Of a stretch of DNA of 64,000 nucleotides, positions 12,271 to 23,660 are shown in pieces; the first letter of the stretch is position 1; the number at the start of each line of letters is the position of its first letter. The notes beneath the pieces are model-generated. The model made no database searches. It worked only from the letters and a program-made list of their open reading frames with translations, and had not been told where the DNA came from. The translations under genes were made by a program, and so were the position numbers. This DNA comes from Annona cherimola (Eukaryota > Streptophyta > Magnoliopsida > Magnoliales > Annonaceae): assembly GCA_030490835.1 (NCBI GenBank), contig CM059975.1, positions 13,087,579 to 13,151,578 of the forward strand, in the 5' to 3' direction.

Positions 12271-12699
12271 TAATTTCACCCACTTATTAATTTAGCTTAT
12301 CAACCATAAACAAATAATCTCCAGCAAAATCAAACAGGCTCTAGGTCCACCGTAAAAATCTGGTGACAACTTCTTACTAAAATTAGATTTCCTGATCATT
12401 ATTTTCCGAACTGATGATGGTCAATGGATCATTAAAAGAGAATCAAATCATGAGGCAACCATATAAAATCGTCCCTACGAGATGGCGGCTCAAATCTTCC
12501 AATAAGAAGTAACAATAAAGTGTTAAAATCCAACCATCAAGTTAATAGAAATGTGTGTAAGACGAAGCCATCTATACGGCTCAATTCAGACACGTGGCAA
12601 TATAAACTGGACCAATGAGTATTTTTCCTTAACTAAACGGGTCACAGACAGCTCAATGGAAAGCATATGCCGTATAAAAAAATTAGGATTTTTATGCAA
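12271..12699. other. spacer, no gene recognised
   Basis: A less AT-rich segment with only short ORFs, none with a recognisable domain. Confidence 0.35.
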
Positions 12700-12980
12700 A
12701 CCCCAGAAAAAAAAAAAGGAACTGTTAGGTGACCACAGCGTGGTCAGGATTTGAATCACACATCATAGGACTTTCGTCCCCGTACGGGAGCAGTAGGTCT
12801 CTCGTGGTGGTATGGGAGCTATGGTCTTTTTGAGGTGGAGGGTTTATCTGTTCTTTGATAGATGACAGTAAAGAACACTGTAAGAACATTTGAGGATTAG
12901 TTTGTAAGATGAAATGGTACGAAGCTATATAAATTTTAAGCTTGATTGTAATATGAATTGAGATAAAATATAATAATATA
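12700..12980 (+). mobile_element. SINE-like element
   Basis: A tRNA-like head with a degenerate box B ('aggatttgaatcac') is followed by a body containing 'tatgggagctatggtc'. The 3' text, 'gtaatatgaattgagataaa', closely matches the tail of the well-bounded SINE at 30159-30433 (gtaatatgaattgagatatg). Target duplication not found, so the boundaries are approximate. Confidence 0.55.
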
Positions 12981-13825
12981 CAAACAGATTAAAAAAAATT
13001 GCTAAGTGACCTAAAAGGTTAGCCAGAATGCATAATCGCGACTTAGCCAACTCATTGATAGCTTCATGAGCACGGACACATGATGAACGGACAGCATGCA
13101 GTTGTACATGGGCCAATCTGCAACGCGAAGCTTGTCAAAAAAAAATGAAAAAATATATATATATACACGTGGTCTATCAAATATTTGGAGCAGATTAAGC
13201 AAAGGAGAAAGTTATCAAGATCATCAAAGCAATCAACATCAAGATCGGGAATACTTCAACCCATCCTAGATAACAGGATAGTCCCACCAAAAAATTTTAA
13301 GACAGTTTCATTGTCACTTCATCATCATCCATACCATATATTAAGAGTTGATTACAATATGCTCAATAATCAACGATCAGATAGCCACGATATAGTGACT
13401 AATTAAGAGTTATAAAAATTGTAATTTAATTCCTACCACACCTTATCACACCATACGTAACATTTCTACCATTCAGGAGCTTTTTAAAAAATTCGTCTTT
13501 ATGTTTTTAGAATCCATATATTAGAAAATATAAAATAATCAATATTTTGATTATCTTTTGATGAGTACCCACATACAGTTTTTTGTAATCAATGCTTTTA
13601 ATTAATCTAACCACCATTTTAATTAGTAATGACTCTGTCTTTATTTTATTTGTTGTTGTTTTTTTGTTTATGCAATCATCATTGTATCATTGAAAATTTT
13701 AAATAACTAACTTTGCATCATGCAAACTTCTTAACCGTATCATATTTGATTGCCAATCTTCATAGCATATACTATCATATTTATATTCCATCATTATATG
13801 ACATGTAATGCATAAATAAAAATAT
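12981..13825. other. spacer, no gene recognised
   Basis: Contains short ORFs on both strands near 13011-13406 with no recognisable motifs. I see no bounded repeat. Confidence 0.35.
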
Positions 13826-13829
13826 TTAG

Positions 13830-14115
13830 AATCCATTTCATAGGGGGAGTAGATGGAAAGGTGGGAAAGTGAAGATGAAAATATTTTTGAAAAGTATAAA
13901 AATAATGTGATATAATAGAAGTAAAGTGTAAATAAATACGATAGTTGTCTAAAAAAATAATTAGAATATAAAAATAAAAATGAAAAATTATGATAGTCAG
14001 ATAGTTAAGATAGTTAAGTTATTAAATCTTATTTTGAAAAGTGTACGAGGGAGAGGTGCATAGTTCTTTTCACTTCCTTAGTTTAGTAAACAAATTCTTA
14101 ATTAGAAACCATGGT
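13830..14115. mobile_element. Tourist-like MITE (decayed)
   Basis: The interior shares the family words 'aaaatatttttgaaaagtat', 'gtgatataatagaagtaaag' and 'gatagttaagatagttaag' with the Tourist-like MITEs at 20839-21089 and 53411-53690. The termini are degraded. Confidence 0.4.
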
Positions 14116-14365
14116 CAACACTTGGATTACCAAATGCTTGAGATGATATGTGCAAGTCTATATAAGGCATCATTTGGTCACAATGGTGGGTGAGAAATTA
14201 TTTCTCCTTTACACTTTTCAAAAAAAAGATTTAACATTTACTACTTTACTACTGTATTTTTCGTTTATACTCATATATTTTAATTATTTTTTCACACAAT
14301 TATCATATTTCTTTTCATTTTACTCTTATTATATCGATATTATTTTTATATTTTTCAAAAATATT

Positions 14366-14805
14366 TAAATTTTTCTTAAATATACCCACTATATTTGACC
14401 CTAATTTCAAATATACTCATGATATTTTTAGAATTTCAAATATAGCCACAACATTTGCATTGATGCAAAAAACACTCATTCCGTGAGTTAACACTATTCA
14501 TTGATAGATGAAGTTACTAATATGCTCATTAAACTTATGATGGGATCACTACTACCATAATTTCACATGAGCTCCAGATTTGAAGAGCCCTAACTTTATT
14601 CCTCTTTAATTTCATTTCATCTTTTATTATTTTGCAATGAGGATATTTTAGATATTTATAAAAATTTAACAAATGTTTTTTTATGGAACGAACATTTTTA
14701 AGATTAAATGTAAATATAATGGGCATATTTAGTATTTTAGAAATAGTGGATATATTTAAAATTATAATTAAACGTAATTATATATTTAAGAAAAAGTCCA
14801 AAATA
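14366..14805. mobile_element. TIR element with long inverted arms
   Basis: The left arm (from 'ttcttaaatatacccactat') is mirrored by the right arm ending 'atatatttaagaaaaagtcc'. Both contain spaced 'atatacccactatatttgac'-type words. A second copy is at 21793-22275. The periodic arms resemble those of MULE-type MITEs. Target duplication not resolved. Confidence 0.5.
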
Positions 14806-15238
14806 ATCCTTTCGTTTCTCTGCCGCCCACTCACCGAGCAGACGGCGCCGCATTTCCGGGTTGGACCGGAAAAGAAAAAAAAAAAAAGAAAAACTCTCAC
14901 CGCTGCGGTGCACCGTGCACGTGCATATATTCCATTCATTATTTTATTTTATTATGAGTTCGTCCCTTGTACTTTTTTTTTTTTTGATGACTTCACTTCC
15001 TATGAAGAATGCTTTGACCAGTCGTCACCGTCCTTCTAGCTTTTCCACCGGCCGCCTTAATGGTAATGTAAATGTTGCTGAGATGGTGGGACGGAGAACG
15101 ATGGGAAGAAAATATTTTGAAAATTTTATAATTAATATAAAATGATAAAGATAAAATTAAAACAAATAATGTAGTTAGAATATAAGGGTAGAATTGAAAA
15201 TTGAAATTGTTAAGCCGGTAAATCATTTATTAAAAGAT
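14806..15238. other. spacer with a C+G-richer patch, no gene recognised
   Basis: The segment 14820-15110 is less AT-rich, with a poly(A) run at about 14876-14886 and a poly(T) run at about 14972-14985. ORFs of 94-118 codons here overlap in different frames and run through the homopolymers. I do not recognise a product. Confidence 0.3.
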
Positions 15239-15625
15239 GAATGATCCCGTTAGTACGGGCTAAACAAATGCCCCACTTAGCCCACATCGGAAAATTTATT
15301 TATAATATTTTTTATATTTTTCTTTATACATTTGTTTATTTAAGTATATTTAATATATAAACCAACTTTTATTATTTTTGGATATGTGTGTATATTTTTT
15401 TAAAATTTTTCAAGATAAGGGTATTTTAAATATATATATATACACATAAATATTTAAAATTTTCAAAAAATATACACATATATCCAAAAATGGTTATAGT
15501 TGATTTAATGTTAAAATACTTAGATAAATAAGTGTATGAAGAATTTTTTTTTAAATATTGTAAATAAAATTTTTGAGATGGGCTAAATAAGATATTAGTT
15601 TATCCTGAGCTAACAGGATCACTTT
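15239..15625. mobile_element. palindromic MITE, second subfamily
   Basis: The outer text 'tgatcccgttag...cccacttagcccacatcgg' on the left is mirrored by 'gatgggctaaataagatat...gctaacaggatca' on the right. The AT-rich arms pair and meet at a (TA)n centre near 15430. Related to 4960-5263. Confidence 0.55.
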
Positions 15626-15838
15626 TCTTATTTAAAAAGTGCATCACCACAGTAGTTGATATCATCCCACATGCTAAGGTTACCAAACGTCCCCTTAAAG
15701 AATGATATGACATAACATATTGGTATGGTGTCCACTTGCATTTTCAGACTTAGGTCGAAAATTTTCGGCTCCCCCCGCTAAATGCATCACTAATTATTTC
15801 TAATATGAGTATTATTTCCATTCCTATTAATATAAGCC

Positions 15839-16347
15839 GAGTTTTGTACATTTTGGTCCTCTTAACTATGCATATTTACTTTCAGCTCACGAGTTTTGTG
15901 TATTTACTTTTACAACTGCGAAAGTTTGACGTCTTTATATTTTAATTCCTATCATCAAAACCCTCAATTAAAGGTTGTTATTTGTAAATGAAAAGTTTAG
16001 AATATTTTTATGTCTTAGTTGAGTTGACTCATGTATATATAAGGACAAGATAATTTTATATGGCCTAGTTGAGTTAACTCATCATGAGTTGACTTAAACT
16101 TGTAGATAGTGTAATTTTTTTATTGTGACCAAGTTGAGTTGATTCATTTCATTAATTGACTTCTTTTAAGAGCAAAATTGTTATTTGTATGGTAGCTTTT
16201 GACAAATTTTTTATTTGTTTGGTGGCTTGCAATATCAGTAAGATTTAAAATACAAAAGGTAAACTTACAAGGTTAAAAGAGTAAATACGGAAACTCATGA
16301 ATTAAAAAGCAAATAAATATAATTAAAAATTAAAATGCAAATAACCC
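15839..16347. mobile_element. MULE-type MITE with long TIRs
   Basis: The left arm ('tacattttggtcctcttaac', 'atatttactttcagctcacg') and the complemented right arm ('gggttatttgcattttaat') match the long inverted arms of the element at 62485-63222. Both contain repeated 'gagttgactcatg' words in the middle. The duplication is not evident at this copy. The Mutator assignment comes from the 62485-63222 copy. Confidence 0.5.
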
Positions 16348-17744
16348 TTTCTCATATTCTTATTACTTGGACCTACTTCCATACATGAAATAAGACGTCT
16401 ACAAAAAAAGTGTGCGCTGATGGATAAAAATAAGTTTTTCATTAACAAAATACTAGCAAGATACATGTGCCACTAGAAAAAGGGAACAATGTGGGGAAAA
16501 AATTTTACGTTGAAATGCATGGGATAGTAATGAAATATAATAAGGGAAATAATTATGAGTAAAAATGATAAAGTTGAAATAAATGTGCAATAATAATTAG
16601 AAAGTAATCTGAATTTTTATATGAAAAAACGTATCTAAAAGTAGGAAAATTTTCATTTTCTTCCAAACACAACTTGTCATCATTCTCAAAAGTCAAAAGT
16701 CAAATAATTTAAAAAGTTCCTAGTAGCCCTTCTTTAGGAAATAAATGCAGTAGTCAATCCTTTATATACTTTTAAAAGAATAATATGAGTTTTAATTATG
16801 CAGCCAACTGTGGAAACTTCACATTTTAATTGCTATTTATATTTAATAATTTCCTTTTTATTTTATTTTAAAAGAAAATTCTAGTTGATACAAAATTTTG
16901 ATTCGACATCATTTAATTACACACATCCAAACATTTTATACTGCTTAACTGTAGCTGTGTGAAAGAGAGAGAATTTCTCATGTTTAAGAAGCCAGTTTCG
17001 AGCATTATACCCTACGCCGGGGGGATAATTATATTATATAAATACTCTTTATCACCAGAAGGACACATGCCTGGATTTGACAGGCTACGAACCGGGTCAT
17101 TTGGCAGCAGTGCCCACATTCCCCACCATTGGGGCAAACGCGCACGGGTGAGTGGAATAAGTTGAATATGTATAAAATGTATAGTTCAGAATCAACGCTT
17201 ACCTCATTACGCGTCCTGAAGTTACCCAGCACTAATTTGTCATAAAATTATTTTATCCTCACATAAAAAGGTAGTTTCGTCAACCGTCAGAGGTCACGCT
17301 TTAAGAAATTTCGACCCGGCATTCGGTAGGACCATATTATATATGGCACTTTAACCATAAGCACCCACGCAAGGCACGTGCAACATAACATCTAGGTAAG
17401 TTTTTTTTTATTATTATTATTATCGATATGTAGCAGGATCTTGAAATCTGGGGAATAATCCCACGCCTACGTAAGGAGCTCGCCCGCGGGAGCATGGGCG
17501 GACAAATTATAAGCAGGCTGCTGTGCTGCTTAAGAGGTGGCTGGCTGGAGCACATTCATTTGCGTTCCTCACTTCTATTAATTTCTCCGGATCAATTTCC
17601 TTCCAATGAGTAATGAGTAATTTGACTTAGAGAGTCGATCAAAATTTCTATAAAGTGCTCTGAAGTGATCAATAATAATTATTAATTAAGAGAAAATATA
17701 TAACATATGACAAAAATGGAGTACAATGATTCAGTACAGGAGCC
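16348..17744. other. spacer with one probable Tourist-like MITE remnant
   Basis: About 16470-16680 carries the Tourist-like family words ('gaaatataataagggaaata', 'atgataaagttgaaataaat') and ends 'ttccaaacacaacttg'. The segment 16960-17580 is less AT-rich with short two-strand ORFs of no recognised function. Confidence 0.35.
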
Positions 17745-17853
17745 CTATTATATGCATTTAGTTGTATTTTAAGCTAAAATACATTATTATTTTTTACAAT
17801 TAGTTAAAAATTTTAAATTGTCTTTAAAGGCATATTTTTCAAAGCGTATTTAA

Positions 17854-18050
17854 GGGGAATTTGCGTCGTACCCCCTCTAAGTTTGCGTATTAGCATTTTA
17901 GACCCCCGACGTTTGCATATTAGCATATTAGACCCTAATAAGTTTCATCATTTGCATTTTAAACCTTCCGCCCTAACGTCGTCTGTCATGCACCGTCTAG
18001 TTGAGTACAATGACGAAAATGTCCTTCAATAAAACAAAATCACAGCAGCT
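17854..18050 (+). repeat. left terminal inverted repeat of the Pack-MULE
   Basis: Complements about 19634-19830. It contains periodic words such as 'tttgcgtattagcattttag', and the similarity ends near 'cacagcagctag'. Confidence 0.8.
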
Positions 18051-18322
18051 AGTCCATTTTCTTTAGAACGTGAGCTTGCTTTCGTCCCTTCCTCCGCTCC
18101 CTTCTGCCTCTTCTTTTTACGCACTTCTCCGTCCATTCAACTGTGGCAATCTATTTCTTTGTGCCGAGTCCACGAACTTCAAACTGTCACGGAGACCATC
18201 AAAACAAGGATACAAAATGATAAAGAAAATCTCAACCCAACAATTCAAACAATTCTATTTTTTTTTTTAGAAAAAAATTCAACCACCAATTTCAGTCATA
18301 CCAGTAAAGAACCCACCTTAAA

Positions 18323-19390
18323 CTACGCCATCAAATTTGAACTGCCAAGCTGCAAACTGAGCATGAGGTCATAGTGCTTACGTCCTTTGGAGATTGTCTC
18401 CCCCTGCTTCTTGACCTCCTTAGTCTTCTTCCAAAGTGGCGGTGCCCTTTCCCCAATCGAATCCACACCTCCCACATGTAGATCAATGAACCCTCCTTCT
18501 TCTCCCGCTCCACAACCGAGCTCCCCACAACAATATCGCAGGTGATGTCCCTGTTCGTCTGCCAGACGCAAATCCTATTGAAACCTCTCTCTCCCAATCC
18601 CCACTCCTTCCTCCCACCACCACCTTTCGTCTTCTTCTTCTTCTGCTGCATCTCTCTGCTGTAATTCAGCATCTTCTTCCAGGAAAGGACCGAGACCTTC
18701 TCCTCCGCCGCCGGGCAGACGTTGAAGCCATCCAAATCCATCGAGAAAACCTCCTTCTGGTTCAAATCAGAAAACCCAACACCAGATTTCGCTTCAGAAG
18801 GATAATACGTGGCGCTCTGATCATCCTTGCTCCAATTCCCAATGTAGAAGCTCCTGTCCGCCTGTTCGATCTTGCTTTCTCCCTTGGGCAGCCCATCCTC
18901 CCAAAACCCTTCGTAGCTATTGTCGTTCGCCCAAACCGTCAGTCCCTTGCCCGAAATTCTTTCCTTCTTCCACTCCCCTTCGTACTCATTCCTGTTCTTC
19001 CAAACGTACTTCCCACACCCGTCCTGCGCCCTATTTTCTCGCCGCTGGCCCGCTCCCCCTCGTACATGCAGCCGTCTGTCCAGACGTACTTTCCGGCACC
19101 GTGCGAGACGCTGCCGACCCACTCGCCTGTGTAGAAATTGTCGTTCAACAGCGTGCAATCGCCCCACGCGCATTGCGTTTGCTGTCAGCAGCGTGGCCAT
19201 CTTCCTTGCTGTCATCTTCGCCATTGACGTGGGCAACCATGGACATTGAAGAGAAGATGCCTGTCACAAGTTTCTTTGTGGATTGGGTTATCCTGGGCGT
19301 TGATTCCTGAATTTTCAAACCTTGCTGCGGCGGGGGCTGCATCATTGGATGATCATTGATGGTGTGAAGCGGCCGCAACTGTTGTGGCAT
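18323..19390 (-). pseudogene. captured fragment of a MORN-domain PIP5K gene
   Basis: Reading on the minus strand from 19390, three to four frames in succession give recognisable parts of a plant phosphatidylinositol-4-phosphate 5-kinase. First comes an N-terminal stretch (19390-19145), then MORN repeats (19148 to about 19040, 'FYTGEWVGSVSHGAGKYVW'), then further MORN repeats in another frame (about 19020-18830, 'CGKYVWKNRNEYEGEW' and 'YEGFWEDGLPKG'). A linker follows with 'RICVWQTNRDITCDIV', and finally the kinase-domain entry 'GETISKGRKHYDLML' (about 18430-18350) in yet another frame. The sequence stops there, so the catalytic core is absent. At least three frame changes and missing repeats mean no kinase can be made. 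The family normally makes PI(4,5)P2 at membranes. The 301-codon ORF 18331-19236 is only the longest open frame in this wreck. Confidence 0.8.
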
Positions 19391-19633
19391 TTAGAAACGG
19401 AGGTGGAAGATGGTAGAGATACTAGAGAGGAAGGCTTCTTCTCCCACGTAGGAAGATTTCGTAATTCGTAGCCTTTTTCTATTTTTGTTTTTTGTTTTTT
19501 CAAGGAGGGGTTTTTATTTTTTGAGTGCGCGGATTCTAACGGGAAAGCGAGAGTTGGCTGCTACTGTTACTGCTCCCTCTCTCTCTCTCTAAGCTCTGCT
19601 TTTCAACTTTTTTTTTCTGCGGAGAGAATGTGC

Positions 19634-19830
19634 TAACTGCTATGATTTTGTTTTATTGAGGGTTATTTTTGTCATTGCACTCGACTAAACGGCGCATGAC
19701 AGCCGACGTTAGGGCGGAGGGTTTAAAATGCAAATGATGAAACTTATTAGGGTCTAATATGCTAATACGCAAACGTCAGGGTCTAAAATACTAATACGCA
19801 AATTTAGAGAGGGTATGGCGCAAATTTACC
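19634..19830 (-). repeat. right terminal inverted repeat of the Pack-MULE
   Basis: Reverse complement of 17854-18050 with scattered differences, followed directly by the cgtatttaa duplication. Confidence 0.8.
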
Positions 19831-20090
19831 CGTATTTAATATATATAGATATCAAGTTTCACCATTTTTACATTATTGTTTTATATTTTAAATTTTTAAG
19901 GGGTTAAAATGACTTTGATTTTGAAATTGATATTTTTAAAATAAAAAATAAATATGTAAAAAGTATTGCAAAATATTAGAACCTAGTATATGTATTAAAT
20001 ACATTTTAAAAAATATGTTTTTGAAGAAAAATACAACTAATTCTAAAAAACTAATCATGTATTTTAGCTATAAATGCAATTAAATATATA

Positions 20091-20838
20091 TAATGAAGCT
20101 CCTTCAATATAACTCGTTTGCGACTCCTTATTTTTTAAAAATTTAAACTTCTTACTCCAAACAAACCATTTATTTTATCCATCGTCATTCAGTTTATTAT
20201 GTCACTAAAAATAACTGTGACTGAAAACTTACATTTATTAAAAAAAGTTAATATGTTGGGACAGAATATATATTTTCTGTATATACTTTTATATAGTTAT
20301 TTTCTATATTTACTTAAATACATATGAACTTATGAACTAAATACAAATGTGTACATCCACATCAAAGAGAACCGGTAAACACTGGCACCTAGGGAGGAAT
20401 TAGTAAACTCACAACAATGAGGACTTTGCGATGCAAAACCACGTTTAATGACTCGGCCGATTTTTAGGTACAGAGTCATATCACCAGGCCAACTAGTATT
20501 AAACTTTTTGAATTGAAAGAAGTGATATGATATAATAGTGATAATGATAAAGAGTAAAAGAATAAAGTTAAAATAGATATGACAGTTACATTGGTAGTTG
20601 GAGAGAACTGATTGAAAAATATGACAATTATATAAGAATACGTAAAGAAATTATTAAAAAATAAGGTAACTATAGAGACTAAAAAGTTTAGAATGACAAA
20701 TTTGTATGGTTGCCAAACATATAAGCCAAAGTATTGCATAGTCTTTGTCTTTTTAAAGTATAAATTAATGTAATGAAATGATTTATTTTATATACTAGTT
20801 TTAAAATTTTTAATTCAACATCTCAACCAAACTACTAA
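20091..20838. other. spacer with a Tourist-like remnant
   Basis: About 20505-20735 carries the Tourist-like words ('gatatgatataatagtgata', 'agttaaaatagatatgacag') and ends 'gttgccaaacatataa'. The rest is AT-rich with no gene. Confidence 0.4.
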
Positions 20839-21089
20839 GCCATTATTTAGTAATGTGGCTGGGTGAAAAGTTGAAAAATAGAGAAGAAAATATTTTTGAA
20901 AAGCATGAGAGTAATGTGATATAATAGGGGTAAATTAAAAAGAAATAGTATAGTTGCACAAGAAAATGACCGGAATATATGTGTAAAAATAAAAAGTAAA
21001 ATAATTAGATAAATAAAATCTTAATATTTTTTAAAAAGTACAAGGAGATCTAGAAAGTTTCTTACATATTATTATTGCCGAATGATGCC
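20839..21089. mobile_element. Tourist-like MITE
   Basis: The ends GCCATTATTTAGTAATG (left) and GGCATCATTCGGCAATA (right, complemented) are flanked by TAA at 20836-20838 and 21090-21092. The interior has the family words 'gtgatataataggggtaaat' and 'aaaatatttttgaaaagc'. Confidence 0.6.
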
Positions 21090-21306
21090 TAAATTTCATG
21101 TAATTAGACTATTGCAAGGGTCTGCATCATCAATTTAAAATATAAAATTAATATAATAAATTGATTCAATTTATATACTAATTTTAAAGTTGTTAATTCA
21201 ACATCTTTACCATCTAAAATATTCATATATAGATAGATGATGTATATAATGACTATAAATTCCAATATATGTGTAAATGAATTTTACTATTATAATTCAT
21301 ACATGA

Positions 21307-21346
21307 ATATATATATATATGTGTGTGTGTGCGCGCGCGCGCGCGC
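21307..21346. repeat. alternating purine-pyrimidine tract (AT)n(GT)n(GC)n
   Basis: A compound dinucleotide run moves from AT through GT to GC steps without interruption over about 40 bp. Alternating GT and GC steps are the classic sequence class for left-handed Z-DNA. It is embedded in an inverted partial copy of the AT-rich dispersed repeat. Confidence 0.8.
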
Positions 21347-21449
21347 TTGCTTCTATATAACCAAGTTATATAGAAGAAATTCGATGTAATCTCTTTAAAT
21401 TTTAAAATTTTAATTCTTGACAAAAAATTCAATCTATTCATTATATTTA

Positions 21450-21720
21450 AGGTGATTTGCAAATTTGCCCGCATAGTTTGACACTAATTGCAGATATGCC
21501 CCAATTATTTCACGAATTGCATATTACCTCTCACAAAATTTTACATAAATTGCATGTGTACCTCTGTTAACGGCTGTCAAATAAAAATATAATTTGCAAA
21601 TATGCCCCCATAGTTTGACGCTAATTGCAGATATACCTATTGTTTCACGAATTATATATTAACCCTGCAAAATTTTACAAAAATTGCTTGTATACCTATG
21701 ACACCTTTTTGTCGCCAAGT
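21450..21720 (+). repeat. direct duplication of a TIR-like arm
   Basis: The block 21451-21590 ('gatttgcaaatttgcccgca', 'gacactaattgcagatatgc', 'cacaaaattttacataaatt') is repeated with differences at 21591-21720. The periodic 'isolated gcaaatatgccc' style resembles arms of MULE-type MITEs. Confidence 0.5.
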
Positions 21721-21792
21721 AGGTATATAGGGCCACGAAGTTTGATTGTAATGAATTTTTTGTTATAATAATGATAATGAGGTTAAACAGTA

Positions 21793-22275
21793 TATTTAGA
21801 TTTTTTCTAAATATGTCTACTATGTTTGACCATAATCTCAAGTGTACTCCTAACATTTTCAAAATCCTAATATGCAAACTAAATTTGCATTTAATTCTAA
21901 GAGTGTCTATTCCATCAAAGAATTGTTAGCTAAATTTTTATAATTGTTCAAAATATCCTTATTATAAAATAATAAATAATAAATAATAAATAATAAATAA
22001 TAAAATGAAAAGAGAAAAATGAAATTAGAGTTTTTCGAATTTAGATCTAGTGCGATTAAGGCATCAATGAATTATGATATTTAATTTTTCAAATTTCATC
22101 CTAAATTTAAAGAGCATATTAATAATTTCATATATCAAGTAATGGTATTAACTTACAGTGTGAACGTGTTTTTGGAATTAAGAATTAAATACAAATATAA
22201 TGAGTATATTATATTTAGGATTCGGGTAAAACATAATTGATATATTTAGGAAAAGGTATATTTTTTGATGAAAGG
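21793..22275. mobile_element. TIR element, second copy of the 14366-14805 family
   Basis: The left arm 'ttttttctaaatatgtctac...tatgtttgacc' is mirrored at the right by 'aacataattgatatatttagg'. A 7-bp (AATAAAT)n microsatellite sits at about 21968-22003. Confidence 0.5.
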
Positions 22276-23529
22276 TTAAACAATACTGTGATTTCATTAT
22301 CACAATGAGAGTTTATATGAGTATGTCTAATTAACCGGTCACATAAAAAGGGACCCTTTTAATTATTTACGAAATTCGGAGATGCTGTTTCCAACCGACC
22401 TTGCTCCATCTAGTCTACCTACTAACCGACTAAGTCCACAAAGAGCGGCGTCCGTCTTCTTTGAAGTCATATAAAAAAAAAAAACAGCCATCGGCCTCAT
22501 GACAAGTTCTCAACCTAACTCCGACCTACAAATTAAGACACGTTTGCAGCTTTGTATCCACGTGAGCTGTTGCTTCTCTCTCTTACTGACACATACACCT
22601 ACGTATGACTTAATTAAGCCTTACAAGGCTGACATGTGTAATACATATTTGGGGATTATCAGTATTTATAACATTTTCAAATGAAGTTGTCATTATTTTC
22701 AGTAGGGATAAGTTAAATCCTAATCCCCAAGCGGCTAAGCCCTTTTTTGGATGTTGTCTCCTTGCATTTTTAGTATTTTTTTTCCTACTTTATAACTTTC
22801 GAATTATATATATAGATAAAATATATAAAGACAATAACTTTCGAATTTTATCTATAGATAAAATATATAAAGACAATGAAATTAGCTGCTCATCCTTAAT
22901 ATTGAATAGAGGCTGGATATGATTATGGAAGAAATCGAGCGCTAGCTATTATTGATTTCCATTTTTCAGAATGAAATTGCCAATTACCGGGTTAGAAATT
23001 AAAAAATTGCGAAAGATGAAGGGGAGTGAAAAATATAGATATAAACATGGAATCGTTTTACGATGAAACGAACTAATGGGGAACTTGCTTGCAAGGTTAA
23101 AATTGGAAAATTATCCGAAAAATGGAGGTTGGCGCTGGTACAAAATTGCTGCACTTGTCCAAAAAAGGCGCTGTACGCCTCAAACATCATGATTACTTCA
23201 TCGACGTTCTAGAACTAGAAGAAGAGCGTGTTCAACACTATATATTTAGGAAGACCGCCAGATCATGCATTCCAATTGAAGTATGTACGGGTACATGGGG
23301 GCGTGACGAGATTGAAAATTAGAATAAGCTAGGCATTCAGTTGAAGATTAGTCATGAATATTATATATACGTATATATCTATGGTTTGCGGGACACGGAA
23401 ATGAGAAAAGAAAGGCGAAAAATGTATATTAGAAACAACTCATGACTTGCTGTCCCCACGGCTTGTTGTAGTAGGTGGCAGTGGCACTAGTGGTGCGTGG
23501 CAAAAACTTGACTGCTCGCCCATTATTTA
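22276..23529. other. spacer, no gene recognised
   Basis: Contains a tandem 'taactttcgaattttatcta' duplication at 22791-22876 and a 66-codon ORF at 23122-23322 with no recognisable motif. Nothing is firmly identifiable. Confidence 0.35.
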
Positions 23530-23660
23530 GCAATGTTGTAACGCGGTAGCATAGCTAAGTGGGTTGATAACTTGATATCCGTGTATGCGTGGGTAAAGTT
23601 GCAGGTTGGAGCTGAGGCTCTAGTAATAATTTTCATTCACATAAAAAAAAAAATCCAAAA
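23530..23660 (+). mobile_element. short SINE-like element
   Basis: A tRNA-like head with a box-A-like 'tagcatagctaagtggg' and a degenerate box B ('aggttggagctgag') ends in a poly(A) run at about 23642-23653. No duplication found. Confidence 0.4.

Larger units (their letters stand above)
17854..19830. mobile_element. Pack-MULE-like element carrying a captured kinase gene fragment
   Basis: The element has terminal inverted repeats of about 195 bp (17854 to about 18050 and about 19634-19830), starting GGGGAATTTGCG and, complemented, GGTAAATTTGCG. They stay alignable over their length, sharing for instance 'gaccctaataagtttcatca'. A perfect 9-bp direct repeat, cgtatttaa, flanks it at 17845-17853 and 19831-19839. 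Long TIRs with a 9-bp duplication define a Mutator-like element. No transposase is present. The interior (18323-19390) is a host gene fragment on the minus strand, the arrangement known as a Pack-MULE. Confidence 0.85.
17745..20090. mobile_element. palindromic MITE split by the Pack-MULE
   Basis: The left piece 17745-17853 ('atgcatttagttgtatttta', 'gctaaaatacat') and the right piece 19840-20090 ('atgtattttagctataaatg') are inverted copies of each other at their outer ends. Between them sits the 1977-bp element at 17854-19830. Excising it with one 9-bp duplication restores a contiguous palindromic AT-rich MITE like the one at 110-445. Confidence 0.6.

Noticed and set aside
18331..19236. 301-codon minus-strand ORF as an intact gene
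   Set aside because: The recognisable MORN and kinase pieces fall in different frames. The ORF is one frame of a captured, frameshifted fragment inside a transposon.
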